A stretch of 64,000 nt of DNA from Cyanoderma ruficeps (GCA_008694505.1 VZDJ01000041.1:3614417-3678416); one strand, 5' to 3'. Positions 10,879 to 24,737 are shown, numbered from the stretch's first letter. Program-made: numbers and translations. The notes: generated from the letters alone by a model not told the origin.

Positions 10879-10981
10879 GAAAAACAAATAGAAGAAGTGG
10901 CACAACAGAAGGTTGCAGGATTAACTCATGCCTATATTCAACAAAATCTTATCCATGGAATAATGACCAGGTCCAGAACAG
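10879..10981 (+). CDS. Candidate 103-bp internal coding exon, gene unknown
   Basis: The segment follows CTCATTTCTACAG, a fair 3' splice site, and is followed by CAG/GTAAGAAA, a near-consensus 5' splice site. In the frame starting at its first base it is open for 34 codons and ends in phase 1. The peptide, including QQKVAGLTHAYIQQNLIHG, has ordinary protein composition without low complexity. The same frame is open a little upstream and past the donor, and the whole frame is only 55 codons, so length alone gives little support. I do not recognise the protein family. An in-frame partner beginning at 11281 after TACTTTCCAG is possible but weak. It may equally be a chance open segment between splice-like sites. 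Confidence 0.3.
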
Positions 10982-13900
10982 GTAAGAAAATGAATGAATT
11001 AAAACACACTCTTGCTTGTAGCAGTTAAATTATAACAATTTGGCCACAGAAAAATGAAAACGGAGAAACAACTGATTATTCTTAGGATGGAATTTCCGGT
11101 GATGATCAGGTCTTTAGACTTTCCCTTCAGTTGTTTGTTAACAGCCAAGAAACTCAAAGAACACACACCACTGACTAACAAGGATCTTTGGGTGACCAGA
11201 AGTTGCTGTGATGCAGCAAGTGGACAAAATTCATTGTAGTGGGACAAATGAAGGGCTGAAAAATCTTCTGTGTACTTTCCAGGCCTGGTAACACCTCTGA
11301 TACTTGCTTTAGATACAAAACACTGCAGAAATTTTTCCACAGTCTTCTTGTTGGTCGTCTGGCATAGCTTGTTTAAGTGGGCTGACTGTGAAGTGAATTG
11401 AGGATGTGCTGAGAAGAGAATTCCCTTCTCTGTAATGCTCTTGCTTTTTCTTTTGTTGCTGATAACCCCCATAGCTCCAGCAGCTGGAACATAAGGAATT
11501 TTTATTGGGCACCCTATAGCCATGGCCAAAGGCCCCATCATATCAGAACTGTACACAGACCTAAGAGAAAACGTTCCTCAGCACACGCTAAGGGTGCTAT
11601 AGTTGTCAGTTTGTGCCTCTGTCCCTATCGCAGATCACTACATCCACAGCCTGCTTGCAATGTTCACTGTTCCTGCTCTTTCTTACTACTTTCTTCACTG
11701 CTCATCCCCACATGGCCTTGAAGCCTCCAACTATGTCCCACCCAGATGCCAATCCGCCACGTCTCTGCCATTCACTCCTGCCTTTTGGGCATTCACTTCC
11801 CACCAGTACACGTATTTCTCCATTCAGTATCTGAGTCACCTCTTCAGTATCCTTTCCCCATTAGGTGCTTCCACTTTGGCTGTTACTGCCATTCAATTCT
11901 CTTTTGTATTTTCACTCTATCCACAGCAAACACTGCCCAGGTCTGCAATAAATTTCAGCTAACCCATTTCTTATTCTTTCCATCAATCTACCCTGATGCC
12001 TTTTATCAGTTTTTTCCTCAGGGAATTATTTGCCCTTTACTTGGCCCCTATAAAACTGTTGAAGTAACAGTTGAAGTAACTGTATTCCTATCATGTCTAC
12101 CCATTTATCTTCAGCATTTATCGTCCTCAGGTCATTACAGAGCATAGGTACCGCTACCTTTCCTGAGATCATCAATTACAGTTGGAGACGCTTCTTTAAA
12201 ACTCAACTCATTAATTAGATATTCTTGCTAGTAGTCTCAACCCTTTCTTACTAGCTCATATATACATATCAATACCTTTGCCAATCTATGAACAAAGAAA
12301 AAGCGTACAGGATTTGTATTTGTAGGTAGTTTCTGCCAGGCAGAGCTGAAAAGTCTTCCAGGAGTAGCAATGCTGCCCTCCACTCTTGCAGAATGCCAGA
12401 TGCCTGGGGCCTGGCCCAGAAAAGTTCATCTGCTCACTTGAGTGGTCAATGAGTAGGGTCTGCTGTCTTATTTCTTTATTTGTAAGAGCAGACAAGAGCA
12501 ACACAACTAAGCAAACATTTTTAGGATTTAGAGGAGGAATTTTTTGTCTGCTCATTTCATGGTGTACTATGACTCATGGAGATCATGGGTGTGGCTCTAG
12601 AAAGCAGAAAGCCCACAAATACATTGTACAGCACTCAATGGTGGAAAGAAATGCAAAAGTTCACAGCCAGCAAGCAGCCAGCTTACCTCATCCATTACCT
12701 CATTTGGCGTGTTCTCATGTGTACAGAAACCTTTGTAGGTAGATCTAAAATGAGACAGTGATTGATTACGGAAGGAACCGTTATGTAACTTAAACATTAT
12801 TTCCGTTTCCACAACCCTAATCACAAAGTTCCAAATGCATTCAAGTGACAAACCAATTTAAAAACAATTTGACTCCCAAGGCAATAACAACAGGGAAACA
12901 CTTTAAACTGAGCAGGTATTATGATGCAATTAGCACAATTAACCCTTTGTCACAGCAGCAAATCAAGAATTTTCACCTCTCACTGTTTTTTTAAAATGTC
13001 TGCAATTGAAAAAGTGACTTCCAGCAGGGAGAAGTTAACACTGTGGCAATCTCTCCCTTACAGATTTTTAACAGTCACCAGGTGGCAAAATCTATTTATA
13101 CACCATATGTTTGTAATAGGATCTCAATTTGTAAGATACAACATTAAATTTCTCGAATGAATATGCTGAACAGAATAACATGGCAACTGAAGCTGCAATA
13201 ACATGATAAAACATATTAAAATCTCTGTTAATATAGTAATCAGCTGTGTTTTGTTCCATATGGCAATTTATGTTAACAGTTAAGCTAAACCCCATCTGCT
13301 TCTTCAAAAGCCGAATATAATAAAGGAAGAAAGGTCATGATCATGAACTTCTGCCTCCAAGTCACACCATGTGTATTTAATAATGAATGTATAGCTCAGT
13401 GGTTCTGTATATGATGTTTTTCAAAGAAAAAGGCAAGGGGTTTTACTCCACATTAAAAGTAGCTGTTTCTCAGAGAAACTATCTCCCTATTTCCTAACTT
13501 GTTAAAAGAGCCTTATGGAAATGCACAGATGGCAGCAGAATGGTCATCGGCAGTGCAAAGAATAGACCCAAATTTTTCCTGCATCGAAGACCCTGTCATC
13601 TCAAGGTATACCTGATTCTGCTGCTATGACAAGACAAATGGTATATTCTACACATCTAACAGGTGTGCTGTGCTACCATTCTGCTTGTACTGAAATGCGC
13701 TGACAGTACAGCAATGGGGAACATTTGTCTTTATAACAACTGACAAGATGCATGATTACAACTGTAAGGGTATCAGGGATAAAAAAAAAGACAGGCCCTC
13801 TCTATGAGCTTAGTTATTAGTCACGTGCTGAAATGCTGACCGAATCTAAAAGAGTAGGAATTATCCATAAAATTGCCCTCAAAGAATATTATCTTCCACC

Positions 13901-16900
13901 CTGCTTCCAATAAACAAATCAAACAGATCTAACCTGATCTAGATTTTTATTCTTTTTTTGTGAGAATTTCTGTCAGTTTAAAGTTATCCAAGTTCAAACT
14001 ATTAATCTCCATCTGAAATTCATCACATCTGTGGCTTTATTTTTTCAACCCTCAAAAAATCTATTACTATGATGAATTTCTTCAGCACAAATAGCTCAGA
14101 AGTTTTGCTACCTGTGAATTTCCCCGATGTGGGCAAAATATATATGTATACTGTATTTATTTTTGAAGACAAAACTCTCCTGGGATACCTTTAAAGGAAA
14201 TATAATTATCAAGCCCCATGTTCAAATGGAGGATCCTCACCTGGGCTTCTACCTTACATCTTTTCTACCTTACATCTTTTACTGCACTGAGGTATGTAAA
14301 GAAAGGGTCTAGGTTGTCAGCTTTGCCACACACATGAGAACCAGCCTATCAGCACTCCTTATATCAGCCTGTAAATAGTACAGAATTCCTAAATTTTCCT
14401 TCCTACATTGCATGCGTTCCTAACTTGCCTGGAAGCTAACCTGGAGCATAATTTCAATGAGCACATAGATCTGTATATATAATCCTGCCATTGATGAACA
14501 GATGTGTTGTCCTCTGCAACACACAACAAATTCACCATGTAAAGAGCTCTAGGTTTCCTGTTTGGAGCCAGGAGTTGACATATAGAAGGGTTTGTGTAAC
14601 CTGGGATACCCCTTCAGAGAACAAAAAAAAAGAGGATTAGAAACATATTTTATACCTACCAACAATAATTTAAGCTTCATGAATTGCCTTCCAGGGCACA
14701 GTAATGGCAAATGTGTGTTTTCCTCTACCCATGAAAGCGTGGTTTTAGTTAAACTTTTTCCATGTGCGAGGAAATTACAACATACAGCTCCACTAGCTAG
14801 TGTAGCAACGGGAGATCCTCTTGTTCCTCTAAAGATGTGGAATATGAAAACATCAAAGGTCTCCTGCAAGATCTCCCACAAGATTCCCGCCAAGTGAGTG
14901 CATGTTCTCTCTGGACAGTGAAGACAGTCACTGTGAACCAGTTCATCTGCCCTGACTTTATACAGCAGCAATCTGGACCTAGGAGTACCAGCAACCCCAG
15001 TCCAAGGTAGGAAACAGTGTGACATACCACAGATGTTATTTTCAAGGTGTTTTCCTCCAGAAGGTGCTAGAAAAAGGGATAACTGAAAAAGAATATTCTG
15101 TCTTTGCAAAAGCTCTAAGTCTCAACACCACTCAGAGCTAAACTCACACAAATTTGCTGGGTCCTCCTACAAGCCTTGCTCTTCTGTTACCTGTTCTATC
15201 TACAAGCTTTTTGAGCAGATTTTTTGTCCTTGCATCTTCTGTGAAAGCTATCAGTAAATTGTTTAACCAGGCAAACATGCAACTAATAAATAATAATCAA
15301 TTTAGAAAGTAGGTCTTCAGACAAGTGGTAGAGTCTTTCTATCACAGTTATTACCTCCGGAAAGCCGCTTCCATATTCAGTCCTGCACTGCTCTGTTTTA
15401 TTTATGATAAAGTAAAATAAAAATGAATTTAGAAGGAAATTATATCATTTCTATGTCATTAAGATTGAGATATAAACCACAGAAGCCAAGATATGCAAAG
15501 ACACGACTGTCATTTTTCCTGACACCATGCAGTCTGACATAGTGTCAGACTTAACTTTGAATTTTCTGGCTTTGGTGGGTTGTTGTTCTAACCCCAAGAT
15601 ATCATTTAAATGCAGTTTGTCGTTTCTGAATATAACTGTAGCTCTTATATTATCAATAATAATAGGGTACCTTCTGCTCCTCAGGGGAAAACTCTCAAAC
15701 AAATGGCTTGTGAATCAATAAGTATGTTGTGTGCTGCAGCTGAATTTATTTATTCATAAGATGCTTATCTCTCTGTAAATTCCTTAGGAAAAATCCTTAA
15801 TCCCACCATACTGAATTGACTATTTATCAGTTTTAAATTGGACCTTATTAATTTTGTTCCATGCTGGAAAACGTCTCTCACAATCCATCTTCGGACAGAA
15901 TTGAATTTCTTTCTGTCTCCCTTTTCTCTCTCAGGGACAAAACCCAGTGGTTAAGAATGGGAAATAACAGATGGCAGCAATCTCCCAAATACAAATCTGC
16001 TCCGTCTGAGCACCCTGCAAACTCTCTTTGCAATGTACTTGTAGAAGCCTGTATGCCATGGCGTAAGCACAGTCACATTTGGCTTCTCACTTATCGATGA
16101 CAGGCTGAGCTGTTTCTTCTTTTGTTTTATTGCTGGCTCATTTGCAGCTGCTGTAAGTAGAAATCAGTTCCATTACAACAAAGCACAATTATTTTCATAG
16201 GTTACAGAGGTGCTTGCAAACCCATAAGCGTAACGTTGAATTCAATGCTTATGTTGTGATATAGGTTTTACCTACTGACTGTGTCAGGAGAAATCTTCTC
16301 AAGATTTAGGAGCTAAGAAAACAATGTTCTGCTGTGGATTCATTTGAATAATCTCACCACTCATTAAATACAGCTCCAAGGCAAGGAATGACGGGGTTCA
16401 AAGGCAGAACAGGGGAATATATTAGTAACAGAATTATTGTCAGAGCCTTTAGGTATGCTTCCCAATATTTCTCAATGTAATGCCATAAAATACAATGGGA
16501 ACAATTTTGTCATTTGCAAATACTTGAGAAGGTTACTGAAGATTCTGTGCTGATGAGCCCTACTAGTCTATTTTTAGAAAAACTGTCACTAGAGAATTTC
16601 AAAATATTGTATATTTTGATTAAAGACCAAAAGAGGGATTTGGTTTGGGTGTTCACGGACTATTTCACATTATGAGATTAGTGAGCACGAGGTCCTAGAC
16701 TGTTCTTTTCTAAAAATTGTTTGTTGATGTGATTTAAAATGCATTGCCTAATTCTAATATCTTTTAGAGGCTGCAGACTGCAGGAGAAAGACAGCATTCA
16801 GAGATTCACACAAGGTTATGTTTTTCTTGTGTTTTTTACATATTATTATCATCCAGCTACTTTTCTGGCCAAATGGCATCCACTGGCTTATCAGAAACGT

Positions 16901-19900
16901 GCCTTTCTCCGCCTTTTTGGCAAACACTCCCCAATACACCTGTTAGGACAGGCAGCGAGCACAGCAATGGGGCAGTCTCTCTTGATTCAGCTCCTGTGAT
17001 CAGAGGGTGCCAAAATGCTTCAGGGTTATCAAAGTGTTGACATCTCCAGTGCAATTTTCATCTTTGCTAAATAAAATAAACTTTCCAATATGGCCCAGGA
17101 GATTGGAGAACTGTCTTTTTTCTTCTCTGCAAATAAAAACTGCTTCCATCCTTTAATATTTATCAACCCAAATCCACAGGGAAATATTCAGCTGCTCATT
17201 TTCCAGAATACGTGGTTTTTTTCACCCCCAAAAAAGCTCCTGGATTCTATGAGGCAAAGAAATTCAAATGCATTTGATTTGGGAGAAGGGGGATATTACA
17301 AGTGCTTGGAGGCCTTTGTGGCAAGTGGCCATATTTCAGATCTGCCACTGTAATCAGAAGTAGAGTGACTGGAAGGTGTTTTCCATGAAATACCTCTCTG
17401 GAGCTAAACCCAGGAACTGGGGCATTGTTTGTGAAAACACTGTCATTTTTAAAGGAAATGTACTTGTTTACACATCATAAAAAATTTAATAGGTACTTAT
17501 CCTTTAGGGACAAGTGCAGATGACTAGAGCTAAAGAAAGTTATTTTCTGGATCCTTCAAGTGAGAGGGAGCACCAAAAAGAAAAAGACTGGAAGTGCTGC
17601 TTATGGAGTGTTTCACTTTTAACTTTTGTAAAACAGATAAAGGAAATGCTTTGTATGGAAGAGATACAAGACCTCCCAAATGGACCTTGATTTACACAGC
17701 ACTCAGGCACCCACTTATCTTTCAGCCTGTGAGTAGTAATGCTGACTCCCAAAGGACATGCTTACATCTGAGCATAGTCTTCAGCCTGGATGGAGAAAAG
17801 GAGCTGGCACAGTGGCAGTGTGCCATGCTGTGCCTTGCTGTGTCTTCTGTGCCCATGACTCCCCTCCTTTTCTAGGCCAGAGAGCAAAGGACCTCTCCAG
17901 GCAGCAGGGATTATTCTTCAGCAGAGATCAGTGGGCACACTAATGAAGTTTGATTATACCCACTGTTGCTTTAAGTCTCACTTTGGTCCTGCAGATGCTT
18001 TGCTTAACCCTGCAAAAGTCATTTGCAGGCAAATTCACAGGTGAAAGTCCTTTGTTAACAGCAAGACAACACCAGCTGCTTTTAGCCTTCCTGTGTGGGA
18101 ACAAATGTCACAAAAAAGAAGGAAAGAGAATATGCTTTTATTTTTATTTCATAGGGAATTAAAAGCAGTAAAAGCCATGCGCCTATCTCACTGCACAATT
18201 TAATTAGACTATTTTTCAGTGGTTTGTTTAGTTCTCTTATTCATATTTAATGTGGCTGCAAACAGCAAGCAAGGAGTTTGGTTCACCAGAGTAATGATGC
18301 ATTATGCTAGCCACTAAACTCCTGAGACTTTGTGATCCTGGCATTTATGGTCAGGTCAGCTCCTATTATTCAGTTTCTGGAGTCACATGTGAAGAATATT
18401 AGCATTTGTTCTTCCAGCAAGGGGAGAGAGAGCACAGGACCGGCATGCCAGTGGATGCTGTTGCTAGGCAGGAGGCAGAGTCCCGCGGTAGGGTCACGCT
18501 TGCTCCCCCGCACTGTGGTACCTAGTGTCATCGCAAATCACTGGACATGGATTGAAGAAAGCAGAACCGTATTCTCTGGGAGGACAGAGGAAAAAGTGTG
18601 GATGGAAGAAATATGGTGTTAATCTTTGCCATTACTCAGCACAAGGGGCCATGCTCATCCTTGGTGTTTAGCATGGCTTGTTCTGCTGAGTGGACAAATG
18701 CCACAAAAGGACAGACAGAGCTGGTTGTGCCAGTGGCCCTGAACTGCTTGTTATCCCCTTCAGCCACTTGGAGAAAATATTGAAACTGAGACATGCATCC
18801 AAATATTCAGGTTTCCAATAAAAGAGAAGTGCAGGTGGTGAGATTTAGGAACCCTTGCCCTACTCATCCCACATCCCTATTAAACATGTCTGCTGCCCTG
18901 GAGTTTTTCTGAGCCCTGAGAGCTCTTCAGACACTGTGCTCTAGGGTAATAATTTCACTGAGACAAAGAAAGCAGAGTTGCCTGGGGCATCTGCCAATAA
19001 CACAGGAACGTGACACGCGGAATTTACATTTTGGTTTTTTGGGCCTTTCTTTTTAGTGACTTTTTTTTAAGTCAAGCTTTGATAACCTAGCAGTAGTACT
19101 GATCAAATTAATTTTCTCAAGTTGGCTGCATATTGCAGTTTCTAGAGTACATTTCTGTGAGTATATGTAACAAATCTTGGATTTCATTAGACAGAAATGG
19201 ATATTTTTAGGAATTCTTGGAGGATGTTTAACGAAAAGGCAAACTGACAATGTCATGGTACCTTTGTCTGAGTTTTAGAAAGTTAAAAGACCTATTGAGG
19301 CTACCTATTGTAGCCTTAAATATTAATTCCCACTTCTAGCTAATGTAAGAAATACATTTGGAATAGAATAGTAAGAAGAAAAACAAGTACCCACATCTTA
19401 CACAGAAAAGTTTCAAAACCTCTGTCACAGGAAAAAAAAAACTGAGAAAAAATATTCTAATCAAGTCTGAGATGTTATTGCAGTCATATCATACAGCAAT
19501 GGTATAATGGATTATGAATGATGAATGAAGACAATAAAATTAGATAATCTAAACCAGCTCACCAGACACAGTGCTTTCCAGCCAAAGCTGGTGTTGATAT
19601 ACTATACAGTCTTAACTGAAAAGAAGGCAAGCAGCTGAAGTCTACTGAAGGTCTTGTGCTTTGAGAATATTTTGCATATCTGAAAAAGAACTATCCTGGC
19701 TTTGAAATCAGTACATAAAAATAGGATGGAAAAAAAAAATCCCTGGAGGAAACTCAAGTTGAACCTGAATGCTATTTTAAGCAGAGGAAGGCAAAATTCT
19801 CTGCATGGAATACGGGCAAAGCTTCTGAAGAGGGCTGATGAATATCTTCCTGGTGCTTAAGTGCAGAATACATAAAACAGTCAGATGAAGTCAGTAATTC

Positions 19901-22669
19901 CATAAAATGACCATGATGTACTTTAAAAACAGAGCTACAAACAAAAGCAAAGCATATAACAAGTTCTGGGGTTGGAATAGATGTTGCAATCAATTGGTTG
20001 ATGCTGGCCTAAGGTGTCCCTGGTGTGGGTTGCAAGCAAGGAAGCTGTAACCTGTGTTGAGTTTTGTTTCCTGCACTATCTCCCTAAGAGTAGTGTTGAA
20101 AGTACAGCCTTGCCCCAGCAGCAAAGAATAGAAAAGTGAAGGCCATTGACCATATAGAATTTTATCTTGTGATTAAACTGGCCAGTCAGACCTAGGAAAA
20201 TGCACAACAGAAGTACTGGATATGAATGCACCAGGATTACAGCTACAGTGTTTCGTTAACTTGGTATGGCTTGTCTGGAGAGGACCATCAAGCAGAAAAG
20301 AGAGCTTAATTCAGACCTTATGGCTTTTTTAATATGAAACTGAAGAGAAGATTCTCAAGAGGTGCTCAGGAATTTGTAAGGACTCTACCTGGGAGTCAGA
20401 AAAACAATCACAATTTTTCATCCCTTTTTGTCTGTATGCAGACTTTCCAAAATACATGTTAGTGAAACATGATCTTGACATCCGTGTATATAGTCAGTTT
20501 CAAGTCCAGGACAAAAGACTGGCATTTCACAGAGTTCCTTATGTATGCCATTATGAGCATACATTGTAACAGTAATGATAGTGAAAACAATGAAAAGAAA
20601 TGCAGGAAATGCAAATAGACTATAACTTACAGCATTTACATAAAAGGATCTCTTCACTTCATGTCTTTACAGTGCTAGACTGCAGCCAGAATACTCTGTT
20701 AAGTAACACTACTGGAAGCTCATGAAAAGCAATCTTGGGATCTTTAATGACTGCAGAGGAGCAAGCTAACTGCTTTGCAACTCATCTGAAAAGCAGTTCA
20801 TCACCATGGTGGAGACATTCAGTCTTACAGCCAAGGCACTCTCAGGCATTTGGGAGATCTGGCTTTGACTGGCCCAACTTTGTGGAGCAAAGAAGAAATA
20901 AATCCATCTTTCCAGGACTTCACTTCTGCCATGACACACATGGCCACAACCAGCCTCCATGCCTTCCAACCTTTGCTTGCTCTGTCCAAAAAGCAGAAAT
21001 TGGATGTGATGAACTGTGTTTGTGCACATCTATCCCTATGTGACCCTTTCATCAGTGGGAGTTGCTCCTGCTCTGGGGAACCACCTTTTTAGGATGGGAC
21101 AATGTGGTGGCACTTTACGTCATGCCCTGTGCATGTGGGAAGCAGTAGAAAGTGAGTGCAAGTACCTGCGGTACCTCAGGTGGTAACCACAGGGATGACC
21201 CTGACAAAGAAAAGGTCCTCCAGATGGATGCTAGTGGCCTGCACCAGTGGCTATTCCAAGAGAGAGGTCCCCATTCCAGGCACACCTCAGAAGATCTGGG
21301 CTCCACAGCCATTTCTGAGGCTCAAAAGCAGAAGAGAGGCTCAACACCACAATGCAAACATGACAGGGACAAATATCACTACAAAAGAGAGCAGGGCTGA
21401 GGCCAAAACCAAATGACATTTGATGGGTCTGGTCTGGAAGTATGGGCAAAAACAACAGTAGCCAGATGGTAGAACTAGGGCTTATGAAGAATAAATAACT
21501 CAGAAATACTGAGGGACTTGCTGCTAGACATATTAATCTAGAATTAAATAATGTTATGTATTTCAAAGGAGGCATAATAAAATCCCCAGATACATTACTA
21601 TAAATCATCTAATTTTAACCCCCTAAAATATTCATATTTCTAAAGTGGTCTGATAGTTAAGTCTAGAGATAGGGCATTCAAAGATTTAATTTAATTAGCT
21701 GTAGAATTATAGGCGTTTAGTCTAAATCAAGAAAGACAGCTGTAGTGGTTGCCTAAGAATACCATATAAGATTTTAAGCTCATTCACACTAAAATTTTCT
21801 AATCACAAACTGCCATTTAGCTTTTGAAATAGGTGCTACTATATGATCTGGGGAACAGAAGAAAATACTTATTATTAACTAATAAATTCAGTAGATTAAG
21901 GAAAAGAAAACACAAAAAACCCAGACACTCTTAGGAAAACAAAAACCCTAAAGACAGTTGACCAGAAGGAGGAAGAAGCTGTCCCACACTATTTTTTTAT
22001 CAGTAGAAATGCATCCAACTAAACTGCTACAATAAATTTGGATTACTATGCTGCGATGAAACAGACAGAGAAAATACATCTATTTGAGTTCTAATAATTA
22101 ATATCTTTAACATAAAGGAAAACTGGTTGGGTTAATTGTAACAAATGTTTGAAACCTTAGAATAAAGAAATTCTCAATTATCTACAGAAAACACATTCAT
22201 AAGGTCAAATTGCCTGTAGTAGGCTGTTAGAGTAATATGATGAATTAAATAAATCGTTATTTCTCCCTTAAAATAAGAATAGCTGACAAATATATCACTA
22301 TTTCAATTTTTATGAGCAGATGAAATATTTAAGCTAGACATTGAGCATGGGAATCTGTACTTTTTCATTTTTGAAAATGGTCAATCTGAAATAAAATTAG
22401 TCCATGCAAACAAAACACAAGCTAAAGAAACCAAAAATACAGCATAAAACCAAACACCGTAGTTTTGAAAATAAACACTAAGCAATGGGAAGTGCATGTG
22501 TTCAGACAGCATTGTGTGACAAGTTACCAGATGAGAACCCTTGAGGGCATAAAGAAAATATCTTGGGATATCACTTCTTCCTCTGTGCCCAAGTGTATGT
22601 ATGAGAGCTGATAAGAGTGAATTCAGCCTTTAAAAGCCCTATTAACTTCCCTCTAGTAATTTTCCCGGT
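10982..22669. other. Unique non-coding DNA, chance ORFs only
   Basis: The two longest frames here (185 codons at 10999-11556 and 186 codons at 14549-15109, both on the - strand) show no domain, signal or repeat pattern and are interrupted by no splice logic, so I treat them as chance. A 16-bp perfect tandem pair lies at 14248-14279. An 11-bp tandem repeat of GTTGAAGTAAC lies near 12060. The interval 15530-15680 is a TA-rich stretch that could be conserved non-coding sequence. Nothing else stood out. Confidence 0.5.
14248..14279 (+). repeat. Perfect 16-bp tandem duplication
   Basis: TCTACCTTACATCTTT occurs twice head to tail at 14248 and 14264 with no mismatch. A recent small slippage duplication in unique sequence. 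Confidence 0.8.
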
Positions 22670-23347
22670 TCTCCTGTGGTGATTTTGGCTGTGGTAGAGT
22701 TAATTTTCTTCATAGTAGCTGGTATGAGGCTGTTTTAGATTTGTGCTGAAACCAGTGTTGATAATAGAGAGGTGTTTTAGTTTCTGCTGAGCAACTCTTT
22801 CACAGAGCCAAGGTCTTTTCTGCTTCTTGCAACACCCCAGAGAGGAGGCTGGGGTGTTCAAGAATTTGGGAGGGGACACAGCTAGAACAGCTGACCACAC
22901 TGACTAAAGGGACATTCAAGACCATATGCTGCCATGCTCAGTATGTAAATATAGGAGAAGGAGGAAGGAGGGGTGATGGTGTTGGTTAGAGCCTGGTGCT
23001 AATAACACCAAGGTTGTGGGTTTGATCCCTGCATGGGCCATTCACTTAAAAGCTGGATTCAATAATCTTTGAGAGTCCCTTCCAACTAAGAATATTCTCT
23101 GGTTCTCTCTTCCCAAGTGATGGAGCCCCACTTTCCTGGAAATGGCTGAACACCTGTCTGCCAGTGGGAAGAGGCAAAATAATTTCTTGTTATGTTTTCT
23201 TGCACGTCCAGTTTTACTTTACCTGTTAACCTATCTTTTATCTCAACCTGTGATTTTTTTGTTACACCCTTACTATTTTTTTCCTCATGTCACTGGAGTG
23301 GGGTAGGGAGTGAATGGCTGTCTTGTGGATGTGGTTAAACCATGACA
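22670..23347 (+). mobile_element. ERVL-type LTR, interrupted by a SINE
   Basis: The segment 22670-22979 plus 23108-23347 (about 550 bp together) follows the pattern of a common avian ERVL LTR. It has a GTAGAGTTAATTTTCTTC start region, a GAGGGGACACAGCTAGAACAG middle, a CATGCTCAGTATGTAAATA degraded TATA region, a TTTATCTCAACC stretch, and a terminal GGTTAAACCATGACA. I recall the family from general knowledge of bird repeats and did not align it. A clean target duplication could not be seen because both ends are degraded. No internal ERV sequence adjoins it, so it is probably a solo LTR. Short frames across it are chance. Confidence 0.65.
22980..23107 (+). mobile_element. tRNA-Ile-headed SINE with CR1 tail (TguSINE1-like)
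   Basis: The head from 22980 reads like tRNA-Ile with the 5' end missing. It contains TTGGTTAGAGC, then GGTGCTAATAAC (anticodon region), then the B box GGTTTGATCCC at 23019-23029, then GGGCCA. The tail at 23062-23107 has the CR1 ending GTCCCTTCCAACTAAGAATA followed by imperfect TTCTCTGG repeats. A tRNA-Ile head with a CR1 tail is the design of TguSINE1, a passerine SINE moved by CR1 enzymes. It interrupts the ERVL-type LTR. It is decayed and would not be a functional tRNA. Confidence 0.75.
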
Positions 23348-23777
23348 CTTCCTTGCAGTTCTCCCTTTTGGTAAGCATTCAAAGGAAATTAATCCATACT
23401 ATCAGAAAAATTACAAAAAAAATTGAACAAATGGATGGGATCTGGAGCAAGAGATATTTCAGAAAACTGGTCTTGGAGCAAGAACTAGTTCAAAAAACTG
23501 GTCTAGGAGAGAAGAGGTTAATTCTATGGGGCAGTAATTATGGAATTCTATGGGATAACTGATCTGTGGGCCAGGAAGTTGTAGGCATATTTCCTCATAC
23601 ATTTTGTACATAAAGTCAGAATACCTGTGGTCTCTAGTGGAAAGCTCACTGAAGCCAGTGGTTGTATGTCTAGAGTCCCTCTCAAGTCAATGCAGTGACT
23701 AAGCACTCCAAGAGTAGCTTCTTTTTATCTTAATGTAGGTGACTAGAAAATAGGTCAGATTATTCACACTTTAAAAA

Positions 23778-24737
23778 TTGCGTATTTCATTTGTGTGGAT
23801 GAAAGACATCTATCTGTTTGATACAGTCTATATGGATTTCCAAATGTCATCAGGCAAGGTTCTTCCACAAAATTTCCTGGAGTATATAAATGGGTGTGGG
23901 ATAAAAAGCTGTTGCATGAATAAACAACTGATTAAACAATTGGAGAAAAGGGTAAGAGTAAATGGCCAATTTTCACAGTGGAGGGATGTCACCAGTGGAG
24001 TCCTACAGGTTCCATGCTGGAACTCCTGCTGTTTAACATATTCTTAAAGTGCTGTGAAGCAGTAGCTGTGGAAGTGTGGGCAGTGAAGTGGCAAAGTTTA
24101 CTGAGAATACTGGGTTGTTCAGGGTAAGAAAGTTGAAGACCAGCAGTGGAAAAAGGTATAAGGACCTCTTAAAGCTGAATGACTGGGCATCATAACTCAG
24201 TGTAGAGAAAGCTATGAGGAAAAACTTCTGATACAAAATTGGGCAATTTTGTCTGATATTACCCTTTAGGACATAGATCGTAGCCTTCTAGTAGATAAAT
24301 AGAGAATTCCTTGAAAATCTTAGTAAGGAGGAATCATGATCAAAAAACCAAATTGCCAGCATAAAAAACTAAGGAAAAGAACAGAGATCAGACCAGAAAA
24401 CAACATGATGCTTTGAAAAGCAGTGACTGGGAGAGGCAGAAGATCATGAAATTGTGAAGGGTGGGGTCAGACCAAATCAGAAAGACTTTGCAGCCTGTTT
24501 CTGTGTAAGAAAAAATAAATATCAATAGTCATTCAAGGATGGTATGTTCATAAAAACAAAACTAAAGCAAGTTGTTTTTCACACAGCTTATATTTCAGCT
24601 GTGGAATTTCTTGCTTCAGATTTCTGAGGGTTTACATTAGTGTTTACAGAGATTCAAATAGCAACCTGTCCAATGAAGAGAATGCATTCTTTTCAAGGGT
24701 AATTAATTGCAAAAGAAATAAATAATAAAACCATCCC
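23778..24737 (+). mobile_element. CR1 LINE fragment with reverse-transcriptase remnant (left part)
   Basis: A 90-codon frame from 23778 contains FDTV near residue 14, VRVNGQFSQW near 59 and VTSGV near 71. These match the order of CR1 reverse transcriptase, whose family motif runs VVNG..S.W..VTSGVPQGS. The catalytic FADD region downstream is not preserved, and stops and frameshifts follow. The sequence to 24737 has the texture of the CR1 3' untranslated region, including GCTGTGGAATTTCTTGC. The element is interrupted at 24737 by a solo LTR and appears to resume at 25277. An old, inactive copy. Confidence 0.6.
24732..24737 (+). repeat. Left target-site duplication of solo LTR (CATCCC)
   Basis: CATCCC directly precedes the TG of the LTR and recurs exactly at 25271-25276 after its terminal CA. 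Six bases fits an ERVK-type integrase. Confidence 0.85.

Noticed and set aside
10999..11556. 185-codon open frame on the minus strand, one of the longest in the window
   Set aside because: No domain, signal peptide, repeat or family resemblance; no supporting splice or promoter context; overlaps other chance frames.
14549..15109. 186-codon open frame on the minus strand
   Set aside because: Composition and lack of motifs look random; overlapping frames on both strands are similarly featureless.
22980..23040. Functional tRNA-Ile gene
   Set aside because: The 5' arm is missing and it is fused to a CR1-type tail; it is the head of a SINE.
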